Positions 28,489-38,605 of a stretch of 64,000 nucleotides of DNA are shown here, piece after piece (within the stretch, counting starts at the first letter, position 1; each line of letters starts with the position of its first letter). Origin of the DNA: Gracilaria gracilis (lineage: Eukaryota > Rhodophyta > Florideophyceae > Gracilariales > Gracilariaceae); assembly GCA_030374805.1 (NCBI GenBank), contig JARGSG010000110.1:62001-126000 (forward strand), written 5' to 3'. Both the position numbers and the translations under genes were made by a program. Below the pieces are notes generated by a model, which made no database searches, was not told the DNA's origin, and saw only the letters and a list, made by a program, of their open reading frames with translations.

Positions 28489-29589
28489 ATGGCCACGTTA
28501 AACTGTCATATATCACAAACGAAACACCTAATTCGCGACCTGCTGAAACTATCCAAATACCGTCTCAGCGGATTGGTAGCCTTCACAGCGGGCGTGGGCT
28601 ATGTCGCTCGCGCCGATCCTCAAGATCCCGATCCAATCGCCGCTGCGAACGCTTCTACTAAATACTACCGTCAGCTGCTCGCCACAACCACGGGAACATG
28701 GCTTGCGGCGGCAAGCGCAAACACCCTCAATCAGATGTATGAGATTCGATCCGATGCTCTCATGGCACGCACGCGGCTGCGACCGCTACCGACAGGGCGC
28801 ATTGGCCTAGCACAAGCTGCGTGTTTCGCCCTTGCTACAGGCGTTTCCGGCGTTGGCTTGCTAGCCACGGAGACAAATAAGACTACGGCTGGGTTGGCCG
28901 CCGCCAACGTAATCCTGTACAGTGCCGTGTACACGCCTCTCAAAGCAATCTCGACGGTGAATACCTGGGTCGGCGCGGTGGTGGGAGCGCTTCCGCCGAT
29001 GCACGGATGGGTTGCAGCAAGTGGTGGAAAGCTGTTTGGCGAACGTGAGCGCGGCGCGTGGGCTCTTGGTTCGCTGTTGTTCCTGTGGCAGATTCCCCAC
29101 TTTCACGCACTGGCCGTCGTTTCTCGTGGCGATTATGCAGCGGGTGGATTGAAGATGCTGGCCGTCAGTAATCCGCGCTTGAATGCAGATTGGGCAAAGT
29201 GGACTGCCGCTGCAATGTTTCCTATTGGTGGCTTGTTCACTTTAAGCGGCGTTACAAGCGCCATGTTTGCATGGGAATCTGCATTACTTGGCTGGTGGAT
29301 GTATCGTGGCGCGCTTAATATGGTGGCGGAACCGACGTCGACTGCGGCAGCGAAGCAACTTTTTCGAGCTTCTATATGGTATCTGCCGATATCCATGTCT
29401 CTGCTTCTGGCTCACCAAGTGCCTTATGCTTCCACACTTGAACATGCACAGACAAAGGCGCCAATTACGCACGTGAAGGAGATTCGCTTGCAGCAGCCGT
29501 GGGAAATTATGGCACCTTTTCCGTTCTTACCGGTCCCCTGCGGCGTACCAGCGGTGGTTTTGGAAACACAAGACGGAAACCTGCCTTGA
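28489..29589 (+). CDS. COX10: protoheme IX farnesyltransferase (heme O synthase, COX10/CtaB)
   Basis: This enzyme attaches a farnesyl group to heme B to make heme O, the precursor of heme A for cytochrome c oxidase, in the inner mitochondrial membrane. It is 366 residues, a UbiA-superfamily protein with about eight membrane segments. Aspartate-rich motif one is N81-QMY-E85-IRS-D89 followed by ART-R-LRPLPTG (93-103). Motif two is YTPLKAISTVNTWVGAVVGALPPMHGW (148-174 in part). LWQIPHFHALA (about 204-214) is a further COX10 signature. Start: an in-frame stop at 28480-28482 fixes the ATG at 28489, which leaves no typical mitochondrial presequence; either targeting is internal or a 5' exon is missed. 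It is convergent with the OB-fold protein gene, 134 bp apart. Confidence 0.92.
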   Translation: MATLNCHISQTKHLIRDLLKLSKYRLSGLVAFTAGVGYVARADPQDPDPIAAANASTKYYRQLLATTTGTWLAAASANTLNQMYEIRSDALMARTRLRPLPTGRIGLAQAACFALATGVSGVGLLATETNKTTAGLAAANVILYSAVYTPLKAISTVNTWVGAVVGALPPMHGWVAASGGKLFGERERGAWALGSLLFLWQIPHFHALAVVSRGDYAAGGLKMLAVSNPRLNADWAKWTAAAMFPIGGLFTLSGVTSAMFAWESALLGWWMYRGALNMVAEPTSTAAAKQLFRASIWYLPISMSLLLAHQVPYASTLEHAQTKAPITHVKEIRLQQPWEIMAPFPFLPVPCGVPAVVLETQDGNLP

Positions 29590-29723
29590 CAGCATTGCTT
29601 AACGTTACACCTCTAACTGATCATTAACTATACACAGAGGAGCGAGACAGTTTCAAATGATTTACGTTTTGCATACAATAAGCCCGAGACACTCCTGGTT
29701 GCTTGCGACGGATGACTAGTCTG

Positions 29724-32201
29724 TCATCTCGCAACCCTATCGCTGTTCAGACCGGATACCTGCGAGATCCGTGGCGCGGGGTATGACTCTCGTCGTGAGC
29801 GATCAACGCTCCTTCTCGTTTTGCCAGGTAGAAAGTGTTCTGGGTTCAAAATGAACATCTCGGTGTTTCGATCTACCTTTTCTCGGAAGTCTTTTATAAC
29901 CTGCAGCTCAGCTTGTATCTTCTCTAAATGATAATCCTCGCCATTTCGTTGTCTCTTAGTCTTCTTCCCTGGATTACCAATTTTGGGCGCGACCACGCCT
30001 ACCCTGCTTTCAGTACTTAAGTTCATCTCAGTAGGTTGCTTTGGCTCGATCACGTCTTCCTCGGGCATTGCATGGGGTGGCGGTGATGGACGTTTCTTTG
30101 ATTGCCTGGGTTTTTCGTTGAACTCCGATACATCCATCTTCTGCATATCTCGTTCTTGTTCTTCGACAACTGTCTCTCCTGCCTCTTCTACAGCAGGGGT
30201 TTTCGGTTCATCGACCTCTTGACCCTGTTCCTTCTGCGCATCATCTTCATCATTGTCCTCAACAGCGTCAGTAGGCAGTGAGTGTTCTGGTGCTTTTTCG
30301 ACCTCTTTCTCTGACTCCTCTGCTTCTTTTGCTGGTTCTTTCTGTGGTTCTTTCTCTGGTTCTTTCTCTGGGTCTTTCTCTGGGTCTTTCTCTGGGTCTT
30401 TCTCTGGGTCTTTCTCTGGGTCTTTCTCTGGGTCCCTCTCTGGGTCCTTCTCAGGTTCCTCAGAATCCTTTTCGGCCTGGGATGGTTTAATTTGGTGCTC
30501 GTCCTCTTTCGGCTCGCTCTCGTCCGGAATCTCTGAGCCGCCTGGTTGCTGTGTCTTAACTCTTGGAGAGGAAGGTTGATGCTCTTCCTCATGTTCAGCT
30601 TCACCTAATGCAGAGTCCTTCACGGGGGTTTCGGTAGCAGACTCAACAGTGCCCTGTTTCTCAGCCCCGGGTACAGCCTCTTTCTTGCCTTGGTCTTCAG
30701 TCCGATCATCTTCCCTCTCCTCATCAACCTCTGGAGCTGCATTGCGTGTGAGAGGGCCTTTGTCGTCTTTCCCAGCCTGGTTTTCAACGTCCTCCTCAGG
30801 CTGCTTTTTATCGGAGCTAACCTGCTTGGTTGTCGAGCGCGTCGCCCTTGTGATTGCCATTGTGTTATCTGTGGGTTGTTGGTTTGCTACGGACTTGGAC
30901 GGATCTCTGCCTATATCGCGCCGTCCGGTGCCCGATTTGGCTACAGCCGATTTCTTTCGATTATTGGCACTTTTTGGCGCGAACTGTAATTCTCCATCTC
31001 CCGCCCTTTTCTTGGGAGCGGTCTGTGACACGGTTACGGCTTTCGATTTCTTCAGTTCTCCTTCAGTGTCTGACTGCACCAGCTTATTGTCTCCATCGTT
31101 GTTTTCCAGCGCCATTACGTCAAATTGCGTACCCAGATGTAGGTCTCCCATGTCTTGGTCCTCAGAAGATTCAGAAGCTTCGGATGCACCGTGTGCGCTT
31201 TCAACATTTTCGTCATCGAAAATAAAATGTTGCGTAAGAGGGCGTTCTTCCACGGTAAATGCGTCGTGAACGCTATGTTCCTTAGATTTTTGTGATTGAG
31301 TTTCACTAGTCCTCTCAATCGGACCGTTTTGCATCTCGCTAACGTCATCAAAGCCGTTTGCATTCTGTTCCTCAGGCTCATTACCGTGGGACTCAGCGTT
31401 GGAGGCTGCGTTGTTATCTCTGGTAATTCTGGCGCTATTCGATCTGGCTGCGCTTTGCGGAGTTGCCGTGCTTGGTGTGATTGCCCCTAGTATTGGCAGC
31501 GGGTCTGGATCGAGAAGCTCGAGGTCTTTAGGATCAATGACCAGTTCATCGTCCTCATCATCATTCGCTTGCGGTAGCCCGTTCGCTATACCGTTTCCAA
31601 GTGGTTCATCTTCTGCGCAACTGAGGCCGAATGTGTCGGTCTCAATAAAGAGGTTGCGTGGGGGAAATGGGGGAGAGTCGTTCTCGAGCTTTCCAAAAAC
31701 TGCGACCAACTCAGCGTCACTCTGAGGCTGGTTTCCCTTTTCAGGTAGATCGTTAAACGCGGCTAGCTGACGACCAATGTTCGCTCGAAGCGCAGTCACT
31801 ACTTCTGGGTCCTTGTCGACGCCAAGTGGAATGCCAGGCGGTCTTTGATGCCTTCTTTCCGAGAATACGCGCATGTCTTTGAGTAGTAGCGTGGCGGACG
31901 GTGGGGAGGTGGTCATATCGGTGAGAACTACAGCTTGGACTGGAGCCAAGATGTAGCCCAGAAGGTTTCGAGTGGTTACACCAGTTCCTTCCTCGTCAGC
32001 GTCTAAGGTAGATGCTACGCACTGTGAGAGCACGACGCTGACACTGTGAGCTCCGTCAAAGCAAGAAAGAGTTCGACGATGAGTTACTGGTGTAGTTGCC
32101 AGCAGATAAGAGGCGTTGAGCGATGGAGTCTGTGGGGGTTCGGATAGGGCGCCAATTAAATAGTTCTTCAGCCATGGGGAGCTTCCCGGCAGCAGTGGCA
32201 T
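29724..32201 (-). CDS. large disordered protein with possible TPP1-like OB fold
   Basis: An 825-residue protein. Residues about 8-150 look folded and resemble the OB fold of the shelterin subunit TPP1/ACD in motif order: WLKNYLIGAL; then TLSCFDGAHSVSVVLSQ, like the SDGTHSVRC segment; then NLLGYILAPVQAVVL; then LLLKDMRVFSE and a helix VVTALRANIGRQL. Residues about 150-720 are disordered, acidic, Glu/Lys/Pro/Ser-rich, with an E-K-D-P tetrapeptide repeat (coding 30340-30452). The C-terminal 100 residues are basic with a helix-like LEKIQAELQVIKDFREKV. The OB-fold match is from memory of the family by eye, so telomere function is only a suggestion. No intron is needed. Confidence 0.6.
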   Translation of the reverse strand: MPLLPGSSPWLKNYLIGALSEPPQTPSLNASYLLATTPVTHRRTLSCFDGAHSVSVVLSQCVASTLDADEEGTGVTTRNLLGYILAPVQAVVLTDMTTSPPSATLLLKDMRVFSERRHQRPPGIPLGVDKDPEVVTALRANIGRQLAAFNDLPEKGNQPQSDAELVAVFGKLENDSPPFPPRNLFIETDTFGLSCAEDEPLGNGIANGLPQANDDEDDELVIDPKDLELLDPDPLPILGAITPSTATPQSAARSNSARITRDNNAASNAESHGNEPEEQNANGFDDVSEMQNGPIERTSETQSQKSKEHSVHDAFTVEERPLTQHFIFDDENVESAHGASEASESSEDQDMGDLHLGTQFDVMALENNDGDNKLVQSDTEGELKKSKAVTVSQTAPKKRAGDGELQFAPKSANNRKKSAVAKSGTGRRDIGRDPSKSVANQQPTDNTMAITRATRSTTKQVSSDKKQPEEDVENQAGKDDKGPLTRNAAPEVDEEREDDRTEDQGKKEAVPGAEKQGTVESATETPVKDSALGEAEHEEEHQPSSPRVKTQQPGGSEIPDESEPKEDEHQIKPSQAEKDSEEPEKDPERDPEKDPEKDPEKDPEKDPEKDPEKEPEKEPQKEPAKEAEESEKEVEKAPEHSLPTDAVEDNDEDDAQKEQGQEVDEPKTPAVEEAGETVVEEQERDMQKMDVSEFNEKPRQSKKRPSPPPHAMPEEDVIEPKQPTEMNLSTESRVGVVAPKIGNPGKKTKRQRNGEDYHLEKIQAELQVIKDFREKVDRNTEMFILNPEHFLPGKTRRSVDRSRRESYPAPRISQVSGLNSDRVAR
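30340..30452. repeat. 12-bp tandem repeat encoding E-K-D-P units
   Basis: About nine copies of a 12-bp unit (plus strand GGGTCTTTCTCT and variants) within the disordered part of the OB-fold protein. The unit keeps the frame. Confidence 0.85.
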
Positions 32202-32939
32202 AACTGTGCGATGGCGCAGAAACTGCAGACTTTGGGGAGCTGAAAATTGGCGGGTTCGGAGCGCTTAACGCAGACGTGTGGGCAAGGTTATAGACCAGCT
32301 TTGGCGAGGCTGTTGCTGAATGGTAGGAAGCAGCAAATGATATTGATGCAGTATTTGAGATGTGCTCATAACATGACTGATCTGCAGCTGGCAGACTGTC
32401 GGGGTTGTTGCCCGCCGCTGGTTGAGAAACGAGGGAATAGTGCAGAGCTGGGAACAGAGTGAGGGAGTTGAGATTGATAGCAACGTTGGCAGCGTATCTA
32501 ATAAGCGGGCTCGGCAAGAATGCGTCAATGGCAAAGGCGTTTGTCCGGAGTCAGGCTAATGCACATTCGGTCTCTTGTTATTAGCCTTAGGACGTTTTAG
32601 GGTGAAGAGCTGTTCTTGAAGTCTCCCGCCAAATTTCGATTCATCCCGTGGCGCAAGATGTGCAAATGCGAAACGTGTGCATCCCAACACGGCCCCACGT
32701 GTAACTTCCGAGCTGTCAGCAGCAGTTTTGGATGATGTTCGTTCGTCGGGTGGTGCTCGGCAGAAAAATATCTGCTGTCCTTGCGCGTCCTTCTTCACCA
32801 CAAGTTGCTTTGCACTTTTTGGAGTAAAGCGCTCTCTTGCTTCAAAATGCCTGGCAACGGCTTTAAGTCGCTAGTTGTGTTGTCGCTTCTGCCTATTCCA
32901 GACGGCTGAATCAAGAATCTCTGATATCTGCTTCTCGTC
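32202..32939. promoter_or_regulatory. head-to-head spacer of OB-fold protein and plastid protein genes
   Basis: 738 bp between divergent starts. A minus-strand open frame (32056-32517) in another phase overlaps the OB-fold gene start and looks spurious. No repeats or obvious motifs. Confidence 0.45.
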
Positions 32940-33479
32940 ATGGCTGCATTCGCGTCTGCAACACCGCTGCAACTAGCGCAGCAGGCTCGCTCCCCGAGCT
33001 CAACATGCCCTCGCACAGTGCCTACAATGGGACCATGGAAGAAAGGTGAGAAGGACGAGGCTTTCCGCCAACAGCAAGAGATACTCGCTCGTCGTCGCGA
33101 TGCGAAACGAAAGGAGGAGTACTTTGAGGAGGTTCAAGAAAGGCGAGAAACCGTTGAAGAATACTTCGATAATCGCATGCTCAAGGTCAAAGAAGGCGAG
33201 GACCCCATTCATGAGTGGCGTCGCATGAAGGAAAACGGCTTCATTGACGAAGATGTCGGTTACACCGAGGAGGAAGAGAGCGGAATTCCAATTCCAATGG
33301 CAAGCTTTGGTATTCCCAAGTATGATAGAGGTGCACGCTTTGACCTTAAGTTGCCTCATGTGGAACATGGATACACTGACCCAGACGCTGATGTCATGGC
33401 AAAGGCTGCAAACGCCTTTAAGAACATGTTCGGTTTTGGGAAAAAGAGTGACTCCGATGGCAAAGAGGGGGAGAAATGA
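32940..33479 (+). CDS. predicted plastid protein, unrecognised family
   Basis: A 179-residue protein. Residues 1-30 (MAAFASATPLQLAQQARS...) look like a plastid transit peptide: Ser/Ala/Arg-rich, no acids, Phe close to the start as is common in red algae and glaucophytes. Residues about 38-85 are a charged helix or coiled coil (EAFRQQQEILARRRDAKRKEEYFEEVQERRE region). Residues 86-160 contain compact conserved-looking motifs: DPIHEWRRMKENGFIDED, GIPIPMASFGIPKYDRGARFDLKLP and YTDPDADV. The C-terminus is Lys/Gly-rich. I do not recognise the family. No membrane segment. Its 3' end faces SRP19, 125 bp away. Confidence 0.72.
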   Translation: MAAFASATPLQLAQQARSPSSTCPRTVPTMGPWKKGEKDEAFRQQQEILARRRDAKRKEEYFEEVQERRETVEEYFDNRMLKVKEGEDPIHEWRRMKENGFIDEDVGYTEEEESGIPIPMASFGIPKYDRGARFDLKLPHVEHGYTDPDADVMAKAANAFKNMFGFGKKSDSDGKEGEK

Positions 33480-33604
33480 ACCAGACGCCCTTAGACATAG
33501 AGCCACCTGCGCATCTTGCTTTAATCAATTGTCTTTTGAACATTCTCTTTCAAGGGTTGTAAATACACATACGTAAATCTGGGATTCGAATATCACTCGC
33601 ACAT

Positions 33605-34230
33605 TCATCTTTTGCCCTTCTTCTTTTTCTTCTGAGGAGCTGGTGCACCCTTCCCTTGTTTTGCAGGTGCCTTTTTGTGTGATGATGATGCCTTCTTCTT
33701 GCTCTCAACTTGTCTTCTATGTTCCGGAATCAGCTCAGCAACTTTAGCAAAAAGTGTTCGTCCTAATAAACAAGCAAAACAAAGTCGAACGTTAGTTCAC
33801 GAATGGTAGTAGATTTTGTACATCTCAAGTCAATGACGACGTACGATTTGGAATATCCGACCGGATCGGCTTGCCATCCTCATCAAATAATCGCACTCTG
33901 ATTCTCCCGCGTTGCCAATAATCCCTGCAATAAGCTTTCCCGGGTTCTAACGCAGTTTGCAATCGAAGTAGAGTAGCACAGTCAAATACTTCCTCCATGT
34001 TGGGCTTTTCAACGCATTTTTCCTTCGCAATTTTCCGACCCTGAATCGCATGTGGGTTCTTGATGTCAGGCTCACTCATCGTGCGTGCAAATCAAGCACA
34101 GCCGTGTTGATAAACTTACCTCCTTCTCCTTTCTTGTCTTATCGATGTACGGCGGATAGATTACCACCCATCGACGGGGGTCGACATCCGTTCCATATTC
34201 GGCACCGAATATCATGCTTCTTCGGTTCAT
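33605..34230 (-). CDS. SRP19: signal recognition particle 19 kDa protein (SRP19), three exons
   Basis: SRP19 binds helices 6 and 8 of SRP RNA and allows SRP54 to join. The gene is in three exons. Exon 1 (34120-34230) encodes MNRRSMIFGAEYG...RRWVVIYPPYIDKTRKEKE. Intron 1 is 34041-34119 (79 nt, GTAAGT to TTCAG). Exon 2 (33845-34040) encodes GRKIAKEKCVEKPNMEEV...PGKAYCRDYWQRGRIRVRLFDE. Intron 2 is 33763-33844 (82 nt, GTACGT to TTAG, phase 1). Exon 3 (33605-33762) encodes TLFAKVAELIPEHRRQ and a Lys-rich tail ending KKKKKGKR. Total 154 residues, close to animal SRP19, with the WxxIYPxYID and GRxIxxExCVExP signatures. All exon joins keep frame. It is divergent from the Use1 gene. Confidence 0.94.
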
Positions 34231-34672
34231 TTTGCTTGCAAATGAATTCAAATACCGGGCCTTTTCGATTGCAGTTGCTTAGACCTTACTCTTGAGAGCA
34301 AGAGATAAGAAGATATCGATTTCAGTAAACTCTTTAGAATCTCGCAGGATGTTGAGTTATCGAACGTGTGTAGATATCAATTCGCTTGAAGAAGTTGAGA
34401 ACTCCGCTCACATTTGGAGATACATGATGAGGGAATTTGATTGACCAGAAATGGAACCCGTAAAAGCCTGCGCAGGGGCCTGCAACAAAAATCCGCAATT
34501 TTCGCTGTGTCTTCCGGAAAGAGTATCAAGCACTTGTCACCAATTGCTCATGAGGGCATCACAAGTTTGGACACTGATTGTGCTGGACACCAGTTCGCTT
34601 CGAACTGCTTGTAACTGTTCACAGAGTACGGAACAATGAGCTTTTGATTCTCAAAGAATCCATGGGTCTAAT
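34231..34672. promoter_or_regulatory. head-to-head spacer of SRP19 and USE1
   Basis: 442 bp between the divergent SRP19 and Use1 starts. A short open frame (34451-34639) has no support. No repeats. Confidence 0.45.
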
Positions 34673-35623
34673 ATGACGAATGCGATAGTTCCCGATGCGC
34701 ATGTTGTTAGCACAAGCTCCGACATGGCCAGTGGGAAAATAACTGGAAGGGCAGAGAAGGATGAAGTCTTTTGGACAGAACTAGAAATAAGACGCCTTGG
34801 TAACGTCGTTGCAGAGTGCATAAACGCAAGGAGGTACATTGGGGATGCCAATAGAGCGGAAGGAGAACGAAAAAAAATGCGGGCCTACATTGAGGCCATG
34901 AAACGGAAATCCATGCGAGTTCTTCACCGGGCAGAGTTATACGCCCGAAGTGGTCACGCTGCATGGCCAGGAATAGACCCAACCATCACCGATCCTGTGA
35001 GTCTGGCAGAGGAGTACGTTCGTGTCGTTGAAAACTACGAAGCGGTTCTGTCCGAAGAAGAAGGGCGTGCGAAGTTGGTAAGAGCAGAAAATATTGCTGA
35101 TACTGACAGCGGAGCCATCAAGGATTTGGAAATTACAAGAGAAGAATGGGAGAAGGCCGATGATCTTGCGTACAGAGAGGCGCTTCATGATGAAAAAAAT
35201 GACAAACAAAGATCAGAGTCAGCCCGAAGAGGCCTATTTGACGACACAGATGGACTGCGGCGGCGAAAGGGAGCTGCCGGTTCGTCAGAGGTCAAGAAAG
35301 GTACTTTATCCAAAGAAGACGAAGAACTAATGGCTCGTCATCAGCCGATTCAAGATGAATTAACATCCAATCTTGTTGACCTCGTTGGTCAGCTCAAGGA
35401 AAGCGTAACTAACAACAACGAAAAGCTTAAGAAAGATAGCAAGGTTCTTGACAAGACAGAGGACGCTGTTGAGAAGAACATCTCTGGAATTACGAGACAT
35501 AGAACTAATCTCAGGGAGTATGGCCAGACCACGACGGTTTCTTGGTGGTTAATGATGATTGCGGTCATCGTTATGGTTGTCATATTTGTCCTTCTCTTGA
35601 TTCTTATGAGAATTCCCATCTAA
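34673..35623 (+). CDS. USE1: Use1-type ER SNARE
   Basis: A 316-residue tail-anchored SNARE of the Use1/p31 family, which works in Golgi-to-ER retrograde fusion. The N-terminal half is charged and helical. The SNARE motif spans about 225-285 (HQPIQDELTSNLVDLVGQLKES to KNISGITRHRTNLREY), with the Use1-like centre NNNEKLKKDSKVLDK. A single membrane anchor follows (about 291-314, WWLMMIAVIVMVVIFVLLLI). The order and spacing match Use1 of yeast and animals; the central layer appears to carry Asp rather than the usual Gln/Arg, as in other Use1 proteins. One exon. Start: the first ATG after an upstream stop; a second ATG at 34724 would also give a complete protein. Confidence 0.82.
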   Translation: MTNAIVPDAHVVSTSSDMASGKITGRAEKDEVFWTELEIRRLGNVVAECINARRYIGDANRAEGERKKMRAYIEAMKRKSMRVLHRAELYARSGHAAWPGIDPTITDPVSLAEEYVRVVENYEAVLSEEEGRAKLVRAENIADTDSGAIKDLEITREEWEKADDLAYREALHDEKNDKQRSESARRGLFDDTDGLRRRKGAAGSSEVKKGTLSKEDEELMARHQPIQDELTSNLVDLVGQLKESVTNNNEKLKKDSKVLDKTEDAVEKNISGITRHRTNLREYGQTTTVSWWLMMIAVIVMVVIFVLLLILMRIPI

Positions 35624-36069
35624 GGGACGAAGGAAAAACTGCCTTAGTTTTTGTCGAACGTAAAGACACGTTGTCGATAATCCGCGTAGAACTACAAGAC
35701 CTCTATCAAGCTTCTACATGACAAACTGATGGCATAAAGAGCCCGCAATACCACCAATTCGCCGACAAATCATCGTGGGAATACCTTTTAATCACGTACC
35801 CTCTATTGTTGATGTTTTATATTGGCGGCCTTCTGTATATACAAGTAACTGATGGGAAGTCTTCCGGTTCGCGTAACAACTGTTTCTTTGCAGCGCGTTG
35901 TCGACATATGATTCATAGGCAATTCATGGGACTCATTCGTCACGGGGGCCATAGAGCCGTACAGCACGTCGATCTCTCCAAATACTCGCCATGAAGCTTG
36001 CAGAGTAACAGGGAATAAGGTTTCTGGTGAGCCTGAGCGTTAATAGTATGTAAATTACCGGTAGTACAT
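35624..36069. other. tail-to-tail spacer of USE1 and EGY
   Basis: 446 bp between convergent gene ends. No open frame with support. Confidence 0.5.
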
Positions 36070-37764
36070 CTAGTATTGTCCAAGGATATCTCCAATCTGA
36101 TCTGGAAATGGAATCAGAATTAGGAGCATCAAACATAGCGTTGCCAACCCAATGGCGGTGCGTGTACCATCTGGTTCAATTACTTCGTTTTGGCAGGGGT
36201 AGTCACTTTCTCTTTGCAAGAACACACATATAAGACCCCAGAACAAAAGCAAAGGAGAGTTTCCAACCAGAGAGCTAAGTCCCTGTAGTAGCAGTGTGAC
36301 AGCAGTTGCCCTGCCGGCAACTACTCGGCCGTAGAGCGCCTGGACTATGCGTCCACCGTCCAGTCTTCCGATAGGCATTAGGTTCAGAGCATTAACTAGC
36401 AACCCGGTGTACCCAATCACTGTCAAAGGATGAACAGCAATCGTTGCCTGTTCTCTCAATCCCGCCGGCAAAATGATATCAGCCACAGCCCCAACAAGAA
36501 CCGATGCATGGAACAAAGAGGAAGGGATTTGTGGAAACCAGTCTGCAACCTGTCCACTTCCGGTAAATACAAGCCCCGCTACCAACGCCACAAGGCTTGC
36601 GACCGTTCCCGCTATAGGCCCTGCGACAGCAAAATCGAACATATCCTTCCTTAATCGCGGGTAGCTCTCCAGGGGAGTAACAGTTCCATAGGTACCAATC
36701 TGTAGACTTGGAATGAAAAACGGCAGACCTACTTTGATTCCACGAAAAGATGCTGCTATGCGATGACCAATCTCATGAATAAGAGAAATGACAATCGCAC
36801 CGGCAGAGACGGGAACGGTAAGCAGAGCCTCTTCCACGCTACCCTTAGCGATCTCAGTGATAACCTCCGGAGTAAGACCGAAAATTCCAATGCCGTACGA
36901 AAAGGTGGTGAAGCATGCAGCAAAAGCAAGGACAACTGCAAAGACAGCACTAAAGGTGGTTGTCTCATTAGGTTTGGCGGCAGCTGGCAGCGCAACCAAA
37001 ACTGGCCGCTTTTCGTCGCCGTCCATAGAATCCTTTGGATCATATAGGAGAAAAAGGCGTACTCGTTCCGATATACCTTCCTTTTTCGCCAATGCTTCAA
37101 GTTCCTCGAGCAATTTATCGGGGGCTTGTCTCAAGTTTCCTCGGAATACAACGCGTTCATCGAATGGAGATCTGTCCACTTCAGTAACGAAGTACGTCTT
37201 CATTCCGCACAGCTTTTCTTTGATGATTTCTATATCCTTCTCAGACACGCGCGGAAACTCGGCACTCAGCATTTCAGAGAGCGAACCGGCCGTGAGTGGC
37301 GGCGGCACTCCAGGCACAGGTTTCTTTCCACTGTTATGTTCAGGCTGATTTTCTTCGTAGGGATTTTGTTGTTCAGGAGATGGGCGTGGCTTGCCAAGAT
37401 CATGCTTATCCTTCAAAGATTTCATTTTATCCAACTCTAAGCGCTTTCGTTCCGCCTGCAATTCAGCACGCTCGAACTCCAAACGAGCTTTTGCCGCCAT
37501 AAGCTCTAACCGCTCAGCTTCCAGACGGGCAAGACGTGCCTTCTCCTTGCGCTGTTCCGGCGTGAGGGTGGTTTCAGTAACTGAAGGTTCAGCACTTCCA
37601 TTTGGAATTTGAGACGGCGATGATTGCGTAGTCTCTCCCTGCGCGGCACATACTGGGGCGTAACGAAAGACGCGCGGACGAATCGGGCGACATACGCTAC
37701 GACGAGAGCGATGGGCGGTAGGGAGTAGTGGAGACACGTTTAGAAAGGCCGGGACGTTGAGCAT
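36070..37764 (-). CDS. EGY-type plastid site-2 protease (M50 metallopeptidase)
   Basis: A 564-residue plastid membrane protease related to plant EGY1/EGY2. Residues 1-40 form a basic transit peptide (MLNVPAFLNVSPLL...RSRRSVCRPIRPR). A charged coiled coil follows at about 70-122 and an EGY-specific soluble region at about 160-245, with LSEMLSAEFPRVSEKDIE and DERVVFRGNLR. The C-terminal half has about seven membrane segments. Zinc ligands are intact: H330-E331-I-G-H334 and N461-L-M-P464-IGRL-D469-GG. The GxxxN/S-type turn GTYGTVTPLESYP (357-369) is the EGY hallmark after the active helix. Both motifs are complete, so it should be active, unlike EGY3-type proteins. In plants EGY1 is needed for thylakoid and chlorophyll-protein build-up; the algal substrate is unknown. 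Confidence 0.93.
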   Translation of the reverse strand: MLNVPAFLNVSPLLPTAHRSRRSVCRPIRPRVFRYAPVCAAQGETTQSSPSQIPNGSAEPSVTETTLTPEQRKEKARLARLEAERLELMAAKARLEFERAELQAERKRLELDKMKSLKDKHDLGKPRPSPEQQNPYEENQPEHNSGKKPVPGVPPPLTAGSLSEMLSAEFPRVSEKDIEIIKEKLCGMKTYFVTEVDRSPFDERVVFRGNLRQAPDKLLEELEALAKKEGISERVRLFLLYDPKDSMDGDEKRPVLVALPAAAKPNETTTFSAVFAVVLAFAACFTTFSYGIGIFGLTPEVITEIAKGSVEEALLTVPVSAGAIVISLIHEIGHRIAASFRGIKVGLPFFIPSLQIGTYGTVTPLESYPRLRKDMFDFAVAGPIAGTVASLVALVAGLVFTGSGQVADWFPQIPSSLFHASVLVGAVADIILPAGLREQATIAVHPLTVIGYTGLLVNALNLMPIGRLDGGRIVQALYGRVVAGRATAVTLLLQGLSSLVGNSPLLLFWGLICVFLQRESDYPCQNEVIEPDGTRTAIGLATLCLMLLILIPFPDQIGDILGQY

Positions 37765-38605
37765 GGTGGATTGCTCGAAGTTTGCAGAGGAGGCAGACTG
37801 ATCCGTTGCACGGGACGGCGCGGACAGGCGCCGAATTGCGGAGAATGGAGGGCGGGAGGTCGCGGCGTTGAGGGTGGTCGGATGGCGGGCGAGCAGATTT
37901 GTGCATTACGTGAAGCTCACAGTGCAGGTTGGAGTGCAAGAGATCATTCATTGGGCACCAGTCGAATCTGCAACGTTCGCCGAGTGCCATTGCTCTCGCC
38001 GTGCTCGGCCGCAATTTCAGCGTTTACGCCTTCTTTTCGGGTCTATGTCGTTGCTGTCTTACAGAACACCTGTATTACAGTGGATCACGCGATCTGGCCC
38101 AGATCGCCAAGATTCTGATTCTGAGATTCTTCCTCACATCCGCGACCAGTGCAACAAAAACGAACGTAGAACAGTATCTCTCTGTGCTTCATCATCCCAT
38201 TAGCTCCTTGAATAGAGGAAATTCCATGACTACGGTTAGCTCGCTTCGACACAACAGGACGACATAGACATTCCCACTTCCATCGGCCAAAGGCGCCAAT
38301 ATTTCTGTATAAACCCACTTTGCAGACTCGTAATTTTGTTCTTGACTTTACTTGCCAAATTTTTCCATTGTTTGGGAAGGGGAGGCAAAGAAGCCGCCAG
38401 CTTTTGTTTTATTGCATCACCACAAGCTCAGGAGCCTGTTTGGTTTTACTGGCAAAACCTCTTTGAAAGGGCCAGACAGAGGGTTAGAATGCATCAAGCG
38501 ATGTTCCAGGGCCAATCACAAAAGCTTGCCGAGGATATGCAGTTCCCCATTTCCCAGCAACGCCTGCGGGATCCCCTTGCGCATTCGAAACGGAGACAAG
38601 CAAGT
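37765..38605. other. intergenic left flank of the nested transposon complex
   Basis: 840 bp from the EGY start to the left LTR of element 1. It should contain the EGY promoter. Open frames of 70-125 codons occur but show no domains. The last five bases (38601-38605, CAAGT) are the probable target duplication of element 1. Confidence 0.5.
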
